Assembly (NCBI GenBank): GCA_019359695.1
Contig: JAHHGV010000062.1
Location: 1-40,071 of the forward strand
Source: Brasilonema angustatum HA4187-MV1
GTDB taxonomy: Bacteria > Cyanobacteriota > Cyanobacteriia > Cyanobacteriales > Nostocaceae
DNA: 40,071 nt
Direction: 5' to 3'
Under the pieces are notes generated by a model, which ran no database searches, was not told the DNA's origin, and saw nothing but the letters and a program-made list of their open reading frames with translations. A program made the position numbers and the translations under genes. How positions within the stretch are numbered: position 1 is the first letter of the stretch; every line of letters begins with the position of its first letter. Below are positions 1 to 8,843 of the stretch, in pieces.

Positions 1-760
1 CTCTTTTTTGCAAGTTCTTGAGCATTTCTTGCAACTGAGCGCTTGAGGGATCTGGACATTTTCTGGGTCTTTTGGAATTTTTTTCAAGTCTGTCACGACG
101 ATAGACCCCATGAAAAACTTCTACCAAATGGCGATCGCGTTTTGATAAACTTTCAAATTGTTTTACTCTAACTCTATTAAGGAGCGCCCAACCACTGAGG
201 TGCTGAAATCCAAACTCTGCTAAAAAACCTTTTAATTCAGGGTTTTGTGTAGTTTGCAAGTATGCCCAATTATCTAAGCTCATCTTAGACTCTAAGTCGG
301 CATTAAATGTTTGCAAAATTCTCACAGAAAAGAATTTGTAACTTATTGCCCTAGTTTCCCCATTATTATCTACAATAAGTTGAGTTTTTCCATCTCCATC
401 TACAATAACTAAAGTTTTTCCATCGTCATCCAGGACAAACCTTAGCAATTGCTGGTAGGTGAAAGACTTGTCATCGCTGATATCACCACTGAATAGATTG
501 TCAATTTTTTGACACGCTCTTAAGATGGGTTGAGAAACATAAGACCGCAAACAAAGTCCCGCTTTGGCGCGACTTGTGACATCAATAGCAGAATTTTGAC
601 CGACAAAATAGGATAACAGAACAGCTTGGGTATTATTTGTAGCGAGATTGTGAATTTGTTTGATAAACTCCTCTGCTCGAGGAAGTGGATAATGTTCGTA
701 TCCAACTTTTTGACTGGTATTGATTCTGTAAATTTCCCAGTATCTAGATAATACATCCAT
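1..760 (-). CDS. Hypothetical protein, 3' end beyond the window edge
   Basis: An open frame of about 253 codons starts at the ATG at 760 and runs off the left edge with no stop, so the C-terminus is missing. It begins MDVLSRYWEIYR and includes a segment LCLRSYVSQPILRAC, a short acidic tandem repeat (VDGDGKT/VDNNGET, DNA repeat at 371-430) and a basic stretch FHGVYRRDRLEKNSKRPRK. From memory, the 'LDNWAYLQT...ELKGFLAEFG...WALLNR...VYRRDRL' layout recalls large cyanobacterial proteins annotated as sigma-70-like or hypothetical, but I see no clear sigma region 2 or 4, so no function is assigned. An overlapping ATG at 771 opens only an 83-codon frame that breaks the pattern. The choice of start is uncertain, since the GGAG upstream is about 12 bases from this ATG. 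Confidence 0.6.
   Translation of the reverse strand, partial: MDVLSRYWEIYRINTSQKVGYEHYPLPRAEEFIKQIHNLATNNTQAVLLSYFVGQNSAIDVTSRAKAGLCLRSYVSQPILRACQKIDNLFSGDISDDKSFTYQQLLRFVLDDDGKTLVIVDGDGKTQLIVDNNGETRAISYKFFSVRILQTFNADLESKMSLDNWAYLQTTQNPELKGFLAEFGFQHLSGWALLNRVRVKQFESLSKRDRHLVEVFHGVYRRDRLEKNSKRPRKCPDPSSAQLQEMLKNLQKR
371..430. repeat. 30-bp tandem direct repeat inside the first gene
   Basis: Two adjacent 30-base units, 371-400 and 401-430, share TACAATAA...GTTTTTCCATC...ATC. They encode two ten-residue copies of an acidic [VI]VD[GN][DN]GKT-like motif on the minus strand. The length is a multiple of three, so the frame is kept. Confidence 0.75.
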
Positions 761-861
761 AGCGAGTGCATACTCCAGGATAACCAATCTCACATAGTTG
801 CACTCTATATATAAGCGCCCGCGTTTTTAACTTATGCAGTTCTTTTAAGAAACAAAGGGAA

Positions 862-882
862 CGCTTAACGCTTAACGCTTAA
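862..882. repeat. Heptamer tandem repeat CGCTTAA x3
   Basis: Three perfect copies of CGCTTAA lie in the short gap between the first gene and the end of crtH. Heptameric short tandem repeats are typical of heterocystous cyanobacterial intergenic DNA. Confidence 0.85.
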
Positions 883-902
883 CAGAAAAGAACGGCGATG
901 GT

Positions 903-2393
903 TTACAATCCTAAATCCACAGCAATGCGATGAGCGCACGCAAACCCAGAAAACGCCACTGCATTTAAACCCTGACCGGGAAACGTACTATCCCCCACAC
1001 AATAAAGTCCTGGGATAGCCGTTCTGTTAAACGGCATCCCCAGCAACCCGCGTAACTTCCTGCGGGGAATTGGCCCGTAAGTTCCATCCTGACGACCTAA
1101 AAAGCGGCGATGGGTTAGAGGCGTCCCCACCTCCAGATAATCCAACCCCGCATTCAAACCAGGAAAAATCTTCTCCAGACGGTCAATAATTCGCCAAGCT
1201 GCTTCTTCCTTCTTCACCTCGTATTCCTTTGCACACAGTCCTTGCCATTCATCAATCCAGTGAGGTGTAAAGGCGTGAATAATGTGATGTCCTGCTGGCG
1301 CTAAATCTGGGTCAAGCAAAGTCGGGATAGACACAAATAAAGTCCCTTCCGGTTCTGTCATCTTTTCCCAATCTTCTAACACGATATGATGACACTCCGT
1401 CCCCTTTGGCAAAACTTCTGCCTTCAATCCCATGTGTAAACTGAGAAAACTGGGTGATTTTTGATAGCGTTCCTGCCAGTTTCTTTCACCAAAAGAAAAT
1501 TCTTGTTGAGTTAGTAATTTTTGAAATGTATCCCAACGTGTTGCATTGGACACGATGCGTTTTGCATGGTGGATTTGACCGTTAGCCAGTTGTACTCCCA
1601 CAGCGCGTCTGTTTTCTATAATAATTTTTGTTACCCTAGCTTGGTACTGGATCTGACTACCTGCTTTAACAAGTCCCTCTACTAATTTTTGGGCAATTTG
1701 TCCCACGCCCCCTTTAGGATAGTTAACTCCTCCATAGTGCCTGTCAGAAAATACCATCCCAGCATTTATCATTGGTGTCATATTAGCTGGTACCACCGAC
1801 CAGCAATAACACTCCATATCTATAAATTTCAACAACTCAGGATCTTGAATATAGCGTCGGGCTATATCTCCAGCATTCTGGGGCAGATACTTTACCAAAC
1901 CAAGACATGCTAAAGGATGCTGAAAAAATACACGCATTAAATAGCGGGGTTCTTCTAGGGACAGCAAGTCCATGCTGTTGAGACAACCAAAGACTTTCCA
2001 GCATTCGTCATAAAATCGACGAATCCCTTGGCTTTCATTAGGAAAATACGCAGTCAAATTTTGTAAAAATTTTTCATACACTCTATCTACCTTTAGGTTT
2101 AACCCGTTAGGCAGATGATAGTGAATTTGTACTGGATCGGAAATCACTTCTAAGCTAACGTTAACAGCTTGCAAAGCACGAGTGAGTAAGTTGGTGGTAC
2201 CGTTCTGCCCAAACCCAAAAATCATCGACGCCCCAACATCAAAGCAATAGCCTTGCCGTTCAAAGTAACCCGCACTACCTCCTGGAATGAGATAACGTTC
2301 TAGTACGAGTACCTTAGCACCTTTTGCCGCCAGCTGAGTTGCTGTGACTAAGCCACCAATACCAGATCCAATGACGATAACATCACTCTGCAT
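903..2393 (-). CDS. crtH: Carotene (prolycopene) cis-trans isomerase CrtH
   Basis: A 496-residue flavoprotein of the CrtI/CrtISO family. It isomerises poly-cis-lycopene to all-trans lycopene in carotenoid synthesis, an FAD(red)-dependent step at the membrane. The N-terminus carries the dinucleotide-binding GxGxxG ([10 protein letters not shown], residues 6-15) followed by [12 protein letters not shown]. The C-terminus has the FAD-proximal [20 protein letters not shown] pattern typical of the family. Length matches cyanobacterial CrtH (about 500 residues). The [17 protein letters not shown] segment separates it from CrtI/CrtP desaturases. The start codon overlaps an ATGCATGCAG string with no good ribosome site close by. 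It is divergent from upp and appears monocistronic. Confidence 0.9.
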   Translation of the reverse strand: MQSDVIVIGSGIGGLVTATQLAAKGAKVLVLERYLIPGGSAGYFERQGYCFDVGASMIFGFGQNGTTNLLTRALQAVNVSLEVISDPVQIHYHLPNGLNLKVDRVYEKFLQNLTAYFPNESQGIRRFYDECWKVFGCLNSMDLLSLEEPRYLMRVFFQHPLACLGLVKYLPQNAGDIARRYIQDPELLKFIDMECYCWSVVPANMTPMINAGMVFSDRHYGGVNYPKGGVGQIAQKLVEGLVKAGSQIQYQARVTKIIIENRRAVGVQLANGQIHHAKRIVSNATRWDTFQKLLTQQEFSFGERNWQERYQKSPSFLSLHMGLKAEVLPKGTECHHIVLEDWEKMTEPEGTLFVSIPTLLDPDLAPAGHHIIHAFTPHWIDEWQGLCAKEYEVKKEEAAWRIIDRLEKIFPGLNAGLDYLEVGTPLTHRRFLGRQDGTYGPIPRRKLRGLLGMPFNRTAIPGLYCVGDSTFPGQGLNAVAFSGFACAHRIAVDLGL

Positions 2394-2856
2394 GCATTTT
2401 TATTTTTTGTTATTTGTCGCTTGTCCTTTGTTTTAGTAAATCATCATAAGACTTGTATTTGATTTTTGCGAAGCTTCGTACAGTTTTATCAGTTATCAAG
2501 TACCCGCAGTACCAGTGATCAATTGTTCACCCTTCGGGTTCGCCAGTCGCCTGCGGAGGGAAACCCTCCCGCAGCGCTGGACTCACTGTTTACTGTTCAC
2601 TGTTCACTGTTAAGCGTTCCCTATTACAAAAAAGAGGGAAAAGCCTGCTACCGCTGGCCAATCCCGTCTGCCGATCCTTAAAGAGAGGAGAACACTGAAA
2701 ATACAATATAACCTTGATTGAGAATATATGTCAACTACTAATGAAAAAATATTTCAATAACATTTTGGCGTGATAATTATAGCAGTGAGTTGCACACAAA
2801 AAAAGTATTATGATGTTTCAGTTGTTATACCATATAGAAAAAGCCCATTTCTGGCT
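2394..2856. other. Divergent intergenic region, crtH/upp
   Basis: This 463-base gap should hold both promoters. It contains a hairpin repeat (2551-2574) and four TCACTGT-like heptamers at 2583-2610 (one with a single change). A reading frame spans the repeats but is made only of them and has no ribosome site, so no gene is called. Confidence 0.6.
2551..2574. repeat. Palindromic dispersed repeat (hairpin)
   Basis: CTGCGGAGGG-AAA-CCCTCCCGCAG folds into a hairpin with one bulge. The surrounding words (CGCCAGTCGCCTGCGGAGGG, CCTCCCGCAGCGCTGG) recur at 12012-12031 and 12111-12123, so this belongs to a dispersed repeat family. Confidence 0.75.
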
Positions 2857-3507
2857 ATGACGCTACAATTGCGTGTTTATGTCCCGCCCCATCCCCTAAT
2901 CAAGCACTGGTTAGCAGTTGCCCGTGATGCTGCCACACCCTCCGTATTATTTCGCAGTGCGATGACTGAGTTAGGACGTTGGTTGACTTACGAAGCTGCT
3001 AGAGAGTGGTTGCCAACTCAAGAAGCAACAGTGCAAACCCCTTTGGATGTCAGCCCAGCAACTTTAATAGATCCAACGGTTCCAATGGCAGTGGTACCGA
3101 TTCTGCGAGCTGGGTTAGGATTACTAGAGGGAGCACAAACAGTGTTACCTTTGGCGTCGATTTATCATCTTGGTTTAGTGCGAGATGAAAAAACACTCCA
3201 ACCCTCTACTTACTTAAACAAATTGCCAGAAAAATTCCAACCGCAAACGCGAGTGTTAGTCACCGACCCAATGTTAGCCACTGGAGGGTCGATGATGCAT
3301 GCAATGGCAGAATTAACACAACGGGGTATTGATCCAGCCCTAACGCGGATTGTATCTGTGGTAGCAGCTCCGCCAGCTTTACAAAAACTGAATGATGCTT
3401 ATCCAGGTTTAATTGTTTACACAGCGACTATCGACGCAACAGTTAACAATCAAGGATTTATCATACCAGGATTAGGAGATGCAGGCGATCGCATCTTTGG
3501 AACATAA
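2857..3507 (+). CDS. upp: Uracil phosphoribosyltransferase
   Basis: The cytosolic pyrimidine-salvage enzyme: uracil + PRPP gives UMP + pyrophosphate. With the ATG at 2857 the protein is 216 residues (MTLQLRVYVPPHPLIKHWL...), the usual Upp length and N-terminus. A GTG at 2770 would add 29 residues unlike the family and is not used. The PRPP-binding loop VLVTDPMLATGGSM is intact, as are the upstream VPILRAGLGL segment and the C-terminal PGLGDAGDRIFGT uracil-binding tail. It is followed after 76 bases by a small membrane protein on the same strand. Confidence 0.95.
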   Translation: MTLQLRVYVPPHPLIKHWLAVARDAATPSVLFRSAMTELGRWLTYEAAREWLPTQEATVQTPLDVSPATLIDPTVPMAVVPILRAGLGLLEGAQTVLPLASIYHLGLVRDEKTLQPSTYLNKLPEKFQPQTRVLVTDPMLATGGSMMHAMAELTQRGIDPALTRIVSVVAAPPALQKLNDAYPGLIVYTATIDATVNNQGFIIPGLGDAGDRIFGT

Positions 3508-3583
3508 GCTAGTATGCAGCTAAGACAGCATGAGGAGCAAAAACAACCCAACAGATGCAGCGTTTCTTCAAGGCAGTAAAATT

Positions 3584-3934
3584 ATGAGTCAGCAAGATAG
3601 TTTCGCAAGTGGTTTTTTTGCCGGAGCAATTTTCGGTAGTGTCGTTGGTGGTATTATCGGTACGCTTGTTGCCACAAGACGTGATCCAGAACAAATCCTA
3701 GAGGAAGAACCTCAAACAACCACCAACTTAACAGAAGCTAGAAAAGCAGCCAAAAGGCGTCAGATGAGAGCTTCGGAAAATGAGAATATGGAAATGGAAG
3801 TGGCACGGCGATCGCTTGAAGATAAAATCGCCCAGCTCAATGCCACAATAGATGAAGTCCGACAGCAGCTAGGGAATGTGAATGGCAATTCAGAGCAGCT
3901 GATTCACGAACGTTCTTCGTCGCGTAGCGAGTAG
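3584..3934 (+). CDS. Small membrane-anchored coiled-coil protein, unknown function
   Basis: 116 residues from the ATG at 3584 (MSQQDSFASGFF), which I prefer over an upstream in-frame ATG at 3530 because the glycine-rich membrane segment then sits at the N-terminus. Residues 7-30 form a Gly/Ala-rich transmembrane helix (FFAGAIFGSVVGGIIGTLVA, a glycine-zipper look). It is followed by a charged RRDPEQILEEE stretch and a heptad-like helix (EDKIAQLNATIDEVRQQL). Overall this resembles YtxH-type or cyanobacterial orphan proteins. The last codons (SSSRSE) are written by a palindromic repeat-like string TTCGTCGCGTAGCGAG, so the C-terminus may have been extended by a repeat. It sits just upstream of a YggT gene. 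Confidence 0.65.
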   Translation: MSQQDSFASGFFAGAIFGSVVGGIIGTLVATRRDPEQILEEEPQTTTNLTEARKAAKRRQMRASENENMEMEVARRSLEDKIAQLNATIDEVRQQLGNVNGNSEQLIHERSSSRSE

Positions 3935-4097
3935 TTACGCTAACCTAGAGCATTGGACTTAGCGCAAATCTCACCAACTACAAAGGGCAGAGTCTTCATT
4001 ATGGAGACATGCACAATCTCAACCGCCATTTGACTTAGCCTCATTTAAAATCGAAGATAAGACCGCATTTGACACTTCGTAGGAAATCAACCAATCC

Positions 4098-4367
4098 ATG
4101 AATTTACTGGTTACCACACTGAGCACATTCATACAAATTTATAGTACTCTACTGATTATTAGAGTCCTCTTAACATGGTTTCCCAGCATCAACTGGTATA
4201 ATCAACCGTTTGCAGCGTTAAGCCAGATAACCGATCCCTATCTGAATCTGTTCCGTTCAATCATTCCCCCATTGGGCGGTATTGATTTTTCACCGATATT
4301 GGCTTTTCTATTACTCAACGTATTAAGCGGTTTGCTCTCTTATCTCACCATTTCATTTGTTGGTTAA
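4098..4367 (+). CDS. YggT family (Ycf19-like) membrane protein
   Basis: 89 residues with two hydrophobic helices (about 5-27 and 65-87) joined by a loop with FPSINWYNQPFAALSQITDPYLNLFRSIIPPLGGIDFSPI. The TDPYLNLFR and PPxGGIDFSP signatures mark the YggT/Ycf19 family (length about 90). Chloroplast and cyanobacterial members are linked to thylakoid or cell-division membrane organisation, but the biochemical role is not settled. It may be co-transcribed with the preceding small membrane protein. Confidence 0.88.
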   Translation: MNLLVTTLSTFIQIYSTLLIIRVLLTWFPSINWYNQPFAALSQITDPYLNLFRSIIPPLGGIDFSPILAFLLLNVLSGLLSYLTISFVG

Positions 4368-4393
4368 GTCTAAAGTCGAGATATATGAATTTC

Positions 4394-4424
4394 TGTAGAG
4401 ACGCAGGTAGACAACGTCTCTACA
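4394..4424. repeat. Perfect inverted repeat between convergent genes
   Basis: TGTAGAGACG (4394-4403) and CGTCTCTACA (4415-4424) form a 10-bp perfect stem with an 11-base loop. The word GTAGAGACG...CGTCTCTAC is a very common dispersed palindrome in filamentous cyanobacteria. Placed between two convergent 3' ends, it could also act as a two-way transcript end. Confidence 0.8.
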
Positions 4425-4440
4425 TCTTCATGCTGTGCAA

Positions 4441-4950
4441 CTACTTACGCACTTGAGCGCTAAATCCAGCCGCCTTGAACTTCTTCAACTTCAAAGGTTC
4501 AGGCTGGTTTGCTGCTACAGAAATCCTCAATTCAAAATCACTAATACCTGGTGGAATTTCCTGGATAGAACCAAGACGGTTACGGTTTTCCATGACAGAA
4601 TTATTGTTAGCATCATAAATGCGCCCAAAAATATCTGCATCGTAGACAGTTTTGTCCGTGCCATTTTGGGCTTTGCCTGTGACTATAAAGCAATTTGCTG
4701 CCATAGTTGTACCACTTGTCACAGATCCTTTTCCTATTTCTGATGGACATTTGTGATAGGAAAGCTCAGAGAGTTTTATCTGTGTCAGCGCTAGAGCACT
4801 TGGCGTAAACACCCACGATACAATTCCTATGATACAGGAAATCAAAATCACCCTAAATAATCTTGAGTACTGAATCCTCAATCTTGAGTAATTGTTTGTA
4901 AATAAGGGCACAGAATTTAAGAACGATAGTAGGCTATTTTTCTTTTGCAT
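4441..4950 (-). CDS. Secreted or membrane-anchored cyanobacterial protein, unknown function
   Basis: With the ATG at 4950 (MQKKNSLLSF, GGAG just upstream) the protein is 169 residues; an in-frame ATG at 4983 would add 11. A hydrophobic segment VILISCIIGIVSWVF followed by TPSALALTQIKL looks like a long signal peptide cleaved at ALA. The exported part is beta-rich, with two cysteines (KCPSE, ANCFIV) that could form a disulfide, and conserved-looking YDADIFGRIYDANNNSVMEN and IPPGISDFELRISV. This is the pattern of a conserved cyanobacterial orphan family with an FxLYD-like extracellular fold. I do not recognise a function. It is convergent with the YggT gene. Confidence 0.7.
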   Translation of the reverse strand: MQKKNSLLSFLNSVPLFTNNYSRLRIQYSRLFRVILISCIIGIVSWVFTPSALALTQIKLSELSYHKCPSEIGKGSVTSGTTMAANCFIVTGKAQNGTDKTVYDADIFGRIYDANNNSVMENRNRLGSIQEIPPGISDFELRISVAANQPEPLKLKKFKAAGFSAQVRK

Positions 4951-5140
4951 ATCTCCAACAACAAGAATAACAAAACAATGCACCGATAAAAAGGCTGCGA
5001 CTAACTTAGCAGAGGCAAAAGCACCATTGCGGTATATTTCAACCTCAGCTTACCTGAAATTAGCTCTCAAGCGATTGGATAGTTGTTTTAAAGTTTTGTA
5101 ATAATTATGATAGATAAAACTCTTAATTGCTATATAGCGT

Positions 5141-5743
5141 ATGAGTCCAGATGAGATAAAAGCAGTCTTGCAAGCAGCGTTTGATCGTTGTGATGTCGCA
5201 AGCTGTCCCCTCTCAGATGAGCAGAAACAGATATTACTGCAAATCTTAGAGCAAATCAAGGGGTCTCAAACTGGTGTGTCTGATAGCGCTAATCCCCTAG
5301 ACGAACTAACAAAAGAGGAATTGCAAGCATTTTTAGAGTTCTTCAAAGCACAAGAACAACAAAACGGCTCATGGAAAGCGCAATTGCTCAACGACTGGCT
5401 AAATGAAAATGACTCAGGTGCAGTACAATTTATTCGCGATCGCTATGGGTTACCCTGGCTAAATCGTATTGAGCCATATCACTTTGACAAGTATTTTACT
5501 GAGGATGTTCTCAAGCTGAAAGTGGGCGATCGCATTGAAATTTGCAACGCTCTTTGGGAATGGGTACAAGATAATGGTCCTTGCACCCCAGAATGGTATT
5601 CTTGTATTGTCATTAATGTTAATGAAATAAGCGATCGCGATTCTTCCTCAACCAACTGCATCGTCCGCTTCTACAACGGTGCTGAATTTGAAATTCAAGG
5701 TATGTACGAATGGAATCGCGTTCATTGGCGAACAGGGAGTTAA
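5141..5743 (+). CDS. Conserved cyanobacterial hypothetical protein
   Basis: 200 residues, soluble, no signal peptide. The N-terminal third is helical and acidic (MSPDEIKAVLQAAFDRCD...LSDEQKQILLQILEQIK). A linker follows, then a helix KEELQAFLEFFKAQEQQNGSWKAQLLNDWL. The C-terminal half is beta-rich with several Trp (VGDRIEICNALWEWVQ, TPEWYSCIVINV, VRFYNGAEFEI, MYEWNRVHWR), like a small SH3/Tudor-type barrel. The gene has three HIP1-like GCGATCGC or CGATCGC sites and typical host codon use, so it looks resident. Function unknown. Confidence 0.7.
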   Translation: MSPDEIKAVLQAAFDRCDVASCPLSDEQKQILLQILEQIKGSQTGVSDSANPLDELTKEELQAFLEFFKAQEQQNGSWKAQLLNDWLNENDSGAVQFIRDRYGLPWLNRIEPYHFDKYFTEDVLKLKVGDRIEICNALWEWVQDNGPCTPEWYSCIVINVNEISDRDSSSTNCIVRFYNGAEFEIQGMYEWNRVHWRTGS

Positions 5744-5822
5744 CAATTCAAAATGGACTGCGTCCCGCTGCGCTAACAAAATTTGGAATCTCCCCCACAT
5801 CACCTCATTACCCCGTTAATCT

Positions 5823-6689
5823 TCATAAACCCAAATGCTGTCTCAAAGCTTGGCGCATCACCTCTACGGGAACTGTATCCTGTTGTAACCAGATTTTTAA
5901 TGCTGCTGCACCTTGTTGAACGAGCATTTCCAGTCCATCAATTGCAATAGCGCCCACCTGCTGCGCTTGTTTGAGAAATTTTGTTGGGTTGGGGGTGTAT
6001 ATCAAATCGTAGGCGATCGCCCCCGCTGGTAAATTTGCCATTTCCTCTGCACTCAAAGGTGATTCCTCAACCTTGGGATACATCCCGATGGGAGTTGTGT
6101 TTACCAGCAGGTTTGCTTGTGGAATGAGTTTTGGTAAAGAATCCCAAGTGTGGACGTGTAAATTATGCGACTCCCGAAAATCACCCCAACTCTTCTGGAA
6201 TTCTTCTAACTTTTGGGCGTTGCGCCCAACAACAAAAATCTTCTCACAACCTAATTCCGCACAACCTGCAACAACTGCTCTTGCTGCGCCACCGTTACCT
6301 AAAATCACAGCTACTGTCTGACTCCAATCCTGATTATACCTTGTTCGCAAAGGAGCGAGAAATCCTTCTCCGTCAGTGTTTGTACCAATCCATTTGTTAT
6401 CTTTCCGACTTACTGTATTGACTGCTCCTATAGCTTTGGCGATCAATGAAATTTCTGAAAGCAAAGGCAATATTGTCTGTTTATGGGGAATTGTAATGTT
6501 AAAACCGACAACACCAACAGCGGCAAATCCTTGAATAGCGATTTCTAAATTTTGTGGTTCTATGGGAAAAGGAACATAGACGTAATTGAGTCCCAAGTGG
6601 GTAAGTGCAGCATTGTGCATCACTGGTGATAGTGAATGTTCCACCGGATACCCAATCACTCCGAGTAATTTAGTTTTGCCTGTAATCAT
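5823..6689 (-). CDS. aroE: Shikimate dehydrogenase (NADP+)
   Basis: 288 residues. It reduces 3-dehydroshikimate to shikimate with NADPH in the chorismate pathway, in the cytosol. The substrate site is seen as YPVEHSLSPVMHNAAL (residues 14-29) and NITIPHK, with the catalytic Lys at about 70. The catalytic Asp is in NTDGEGF (about 106). The NADP-binding GNGGAARAV loop and VVGRN follow, and the C-terminal DGLEMLVQQGAAALKIW is typical. All key residues are present. It is divergent from the hydrolase at 6780, with a 90-base shared promoter region. Confidence 0.95.
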   Translation of the reverse strand: MITGKTKLLGVIGYPVEHSLSPVMHNAALTHLGLNYVYVPFPIEPQNLEIAIQGFAAVGVVGFNITIPHKQTILPLLSEISLIAKAIGAVNTVSRKDNKWIGTNTDGEGFLAPLRTRYNQDWSQTVAVILGNGGAARAVVAGCAELGCEKIFVVGRNAQKLEEFQKSWGDFRESHNLHVHTWDSLPKLIPQANLLVNTTPIGMYPKVEESPLSAEEMANLPAGAIAYDLIYTPNPTKFLKQAQQVGAIAIDGLEMLVQQGAAALKIWLQQDTVPVEVMRQALRQHLGL

Positions 6690-6779
6690 GAGTTTGTCAG
6701 AAGTTATTTGTTATTAGTCATTATTAACTTTCATGACTTCGTTAGAATCATTTACAGGTACTTAACATTTCTTTATATC

Positions 6780-7727
6780 ATGCAGGCAACAACAGCCCCC
6801 TCTACAACCCCAATTCCCGGTAAATATTGGCAGTGGCGAGGGCACAGCATTTATTACGTCAAAGCGGGAGAACCAAAAATTCAACGTCCTCCCTTATTAT
6901 TGGTACACGGTTTTGGTGCATCTACAGATCACTGGCGCAAAAACATCAGCGGATTGTGTAACGATTTTGAAGTTTTTGCCATTGACCTTTTGGGATTTGG
7001 GCGTTCTGCGAAACCTAAACTAGAATACAGCGGTGACTTGTGGCGTGACCAGCTCAATGAGTTTATCACAGAAGTGATTGGTCAAAAAGCAGTGTTAGCA
7101 GGTAATTCCCTGGGAGGGTATGCAAGCTTGTGTGTTGCAGCACAACGCCCTGATGCAGCAGCAGGTTTGGTTTTGCTCAACAGTGCTGGTCCTTTTAGCG
7201 AAAACCAGCCTTCACCAGAACCAGAAGCTTTGCAATCTGAAATTCAGCCTCCCAAGCCAAACGAAAAGCTACAAAAACTACTGGGTGAAATTGTTAAGTG
7301 GATTTTGCAACAGCCTTTAGCCCAGTTTCTCTTATTTCAATACATCAAACAACCTTGGGTGATTCGCCAAACTCTAGAGAAAGTTTATCTTGACAAAAGC
7401 GCCATCACAGACCAATTAGTAGAAGAAATTTATCGTCCTGCTTGCGACTCTGGGGCTATGGATGTATTTTTGTCTGTGTTTAGCACTCCTCAAGGGGAAA
7501 AAGTTGATACCCTGCTCAAGCAATTAACTTGTCCTCTGTTACAGTTGTGGGGAGAAGCTGATCCTTGGGTTAATGCCAGAGAACGTTCAAAGAAGTTTCG
7601 GCAATACTATCCTGAATTAACAGAATACTTCTTGCGGGCGGGTCATTGTCCTCATGATGAGATACCAGATCAGGTGAACCGGTTGTTGAGTGAGTGGGTT
7701 TTGTCTACAGTGGTGAGTTCGTCGTGA
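6780..7727 (+). CDS. Alpha/beta-fold hydrolase
   Basis: 315 residues from the ATG at 6780 (MQATTAPSTTPIPGKYWQWRG); an upstream in-frame start at 6708 would add 24 hydrophobic residues encoded by AT-rich leader DNA and is less likely. The hydrolase core is clear: oxyanion-hole LVHGFGASTDHWR, nucleophile elbow GNSLGGYASL, acid site LWGEADPW and catalytic His in RAGHCPHDE. Close relatives in cyanobacteria and plastids are annotated only as alpha/beta hydrolases. The substrate cannot be told from sequence. Probably cytosolic or thylakoid-associated. Confidence 0.88.
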   Translation: MQATTAPSTTPIPGKYWQWRGHSIYYVKAGEPKIQRPPLLLVHGFGASTDHWRKNISGLCNDFEVFAIDLLGFGRSAKPKLEYSGDLWRDQLNEFITEVIGQKAVLAGNSLGGYASLCVAAQRPDAAAGLVLLNSAGPFSENQPSPEPEALQSEIQPPKPNEKLQKLLGEIVKWILQQPLAQFLLFQYIKQPWVIRQTLEKVYLDKSAITDQLVEEIYRPACDSGAMDVFLSVFSTPQGEKVDTLLKQLTCPLLQLWGEADPWVNARERSKKFRQYYPELTEYFLRAGHCPHDEIPDQVNRLLSEWVLSTVVSSS

Positions 7728-7807
7728 TAGTCTGCCTTTGAAACCTTAGTACTGTACTTCATTTATTTGCAATGTGTTGTATTAAGTTGTGAATAGAAAA
7801 TTACAGT

Positions 7808-7830
7808 AAGTGATCGCTTCGCTGATCACT
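7808..7830 (+). terminator. Possible intrinsic terminator hairpin
   Basis: AAGTGATC (7808-7815) and GATCACTT (7823-7830) form an 8-bp stem followed by GCTTTTATTTATA. It lies 80 bases after the hydrolase stop. The T tract is interrupted, so it could simply be a palindromic repeat. Confidence 0.4.
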
Positions 7831-8000
7831 TGCTTTTATTTATACATTTTTTTACAAAAGATATTTTGTAACATTCAAGTCAGGAGGACTACGACCAGCA
7901 ATAGATAAAATATCAAATTATGAATCTGGGTGCAAAAACTTCGTATTTCGCGTCTGGTACAAGTTAATATCAAAAAAAAGAGTAGCCAGCAAATAGTTTT

Positions 8001-8333
8001 ATGACAACATCACCGACTGTAGCAAAACGATATATTGAGCAGCGGGATAAAGGCTTCTGGATTGAAGGGACTCGTGTTTCTCTTGATTCAGTTGTTTACG
8101 CTTTCTTGAATGGTGAGTCTGCTGAAAGTATTGCCCAAAACTTTCCATTACTCTCCCTAGAACAGATTTATGGTGCTATTGCCTTTTATCTTGCCAACCG
8201 AAAGCTAATTGATGTCTATTTGAAAGAAGGTGAAAAAGAGTTTGAGAAATTGCAACAGTCTCTGAGAGAGAAAAATCCGTCTTTGTATGAGAAGTTGAAA
8301 GCGGCTCTTATGCAAAAGCAGAGCAAGACATGA
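8001..8333 (+). CDS. DUF433 antitoxin-like protein
   Basis: 110 residues with the DUF433 layout: a short beta segment (GFWIEGTRVSLDSVVYAFLNGESAESIAQNFPLLSLEQIYGAIAFYL), the 'RG-TRV-LD-VV...G-S-E-I...P-LSLEQIY-AI-YYL' pattern of a small winged-helix-like antitoxin. The C-terminal helix is charged and may wrap the toxin. It overlaps the downstream gene by four bases (ATGA), the usual arrangement of a co-translated toxin-antitoxin pair. The family is also called VapB45-like. The pair is duplicated at 9652-10238. Confidence 0.82.
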   Translation: MTTSPTVAKRYIEQRDKGFWIEGTRVSLDSVVYAFLNGESAESIAQNFPLLSLEQIYGAIAFYLANRKLIDVYLKEGEKEFEKLQQSLREKNPSLYEKLKAALMQKQSKT

Positions 8334-8683
8334 CGACAGTTCGATTTCAAGCGGACGCCGATCTCAAGCAGGCAATTGTAACTGGTACGATACGTAGGGA
8401 ACCAAATATTGATTTTCAATCAGCTAATACAGCAGGGCTTGAGGGTAAGACAGACAAAGAGGTCTTAGCCATAGCAGCACTCCAAGAGAAAATTCTTGTA
8501 ACTCACGACCGCAAAACTATGCCTGTTGAGTTTGCTAAATTTATAATGTCACAAACCAGTTCAGGAGTTTTAATTATTTCCCAGAATATGCCAATTAGTG
8601 ACGCAATTGAAGCACTTATCCTGATTTGGGAAGCTTCTACCGCCGAGGAATGGATTAATCAGATAATGTCTCTTCCTTTATAA
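8330..8683 (+). CDS. DUF5615 PIN-like toxin
   Basis: 117 residues, DUF5615 (PIN-like) family, proposed RNase toxins partnered with DUF433 proteins. The second acidic strand is present as KILVTHDRKTMP, matching the family's LVTxDR-xMP motif. The first, usually FLLDE(N/H)L, reads FQADADLKQAI. The C-terminus LIWEASTAEEWINQI is the normal end for the family, so the protein looks complete. The start overlaps the antitoxin stop by four bases. The changed first motif may affect metal binding. Confidence 0.8.
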   Translation: MTTVRFQADADLKQAIVTGTIRREPNIDFQSANTAGLEGKTDKEVLAIAALQEKILVTHDRKTMPVEFAKFIMSQTSSGVLIISQNMPISDAIEALILIWEASTAEEWINQIMSLPL

Positions 8684-8843
8684 TCGTTGTTTCCGCAATG
8701 AATCATTTTGAATTTTGACAATATGACTTTTATCTTTATAATTTGACTTTGTGACTTTCTTTTAAATATAATGCGTGTCGTGTGGCAGTAATATAGCGAT
8801 CACAAAGGAGCACAGTACCCTTTAAGCGCTCTCATTCAGATTT

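Noticed and set aside
520-771. 83-codon frame on the minus strand near the left edge
   Set aside because: It overlaps a longer open frame (1-760) in another phase that runs off the window and has coherent protein-like composition.
2466-2681. 71-codon plus-strand frame between crtH and upp
   Set aside because: It is made of a hairpin repeat and heptamer repeats, with no ribosome site.
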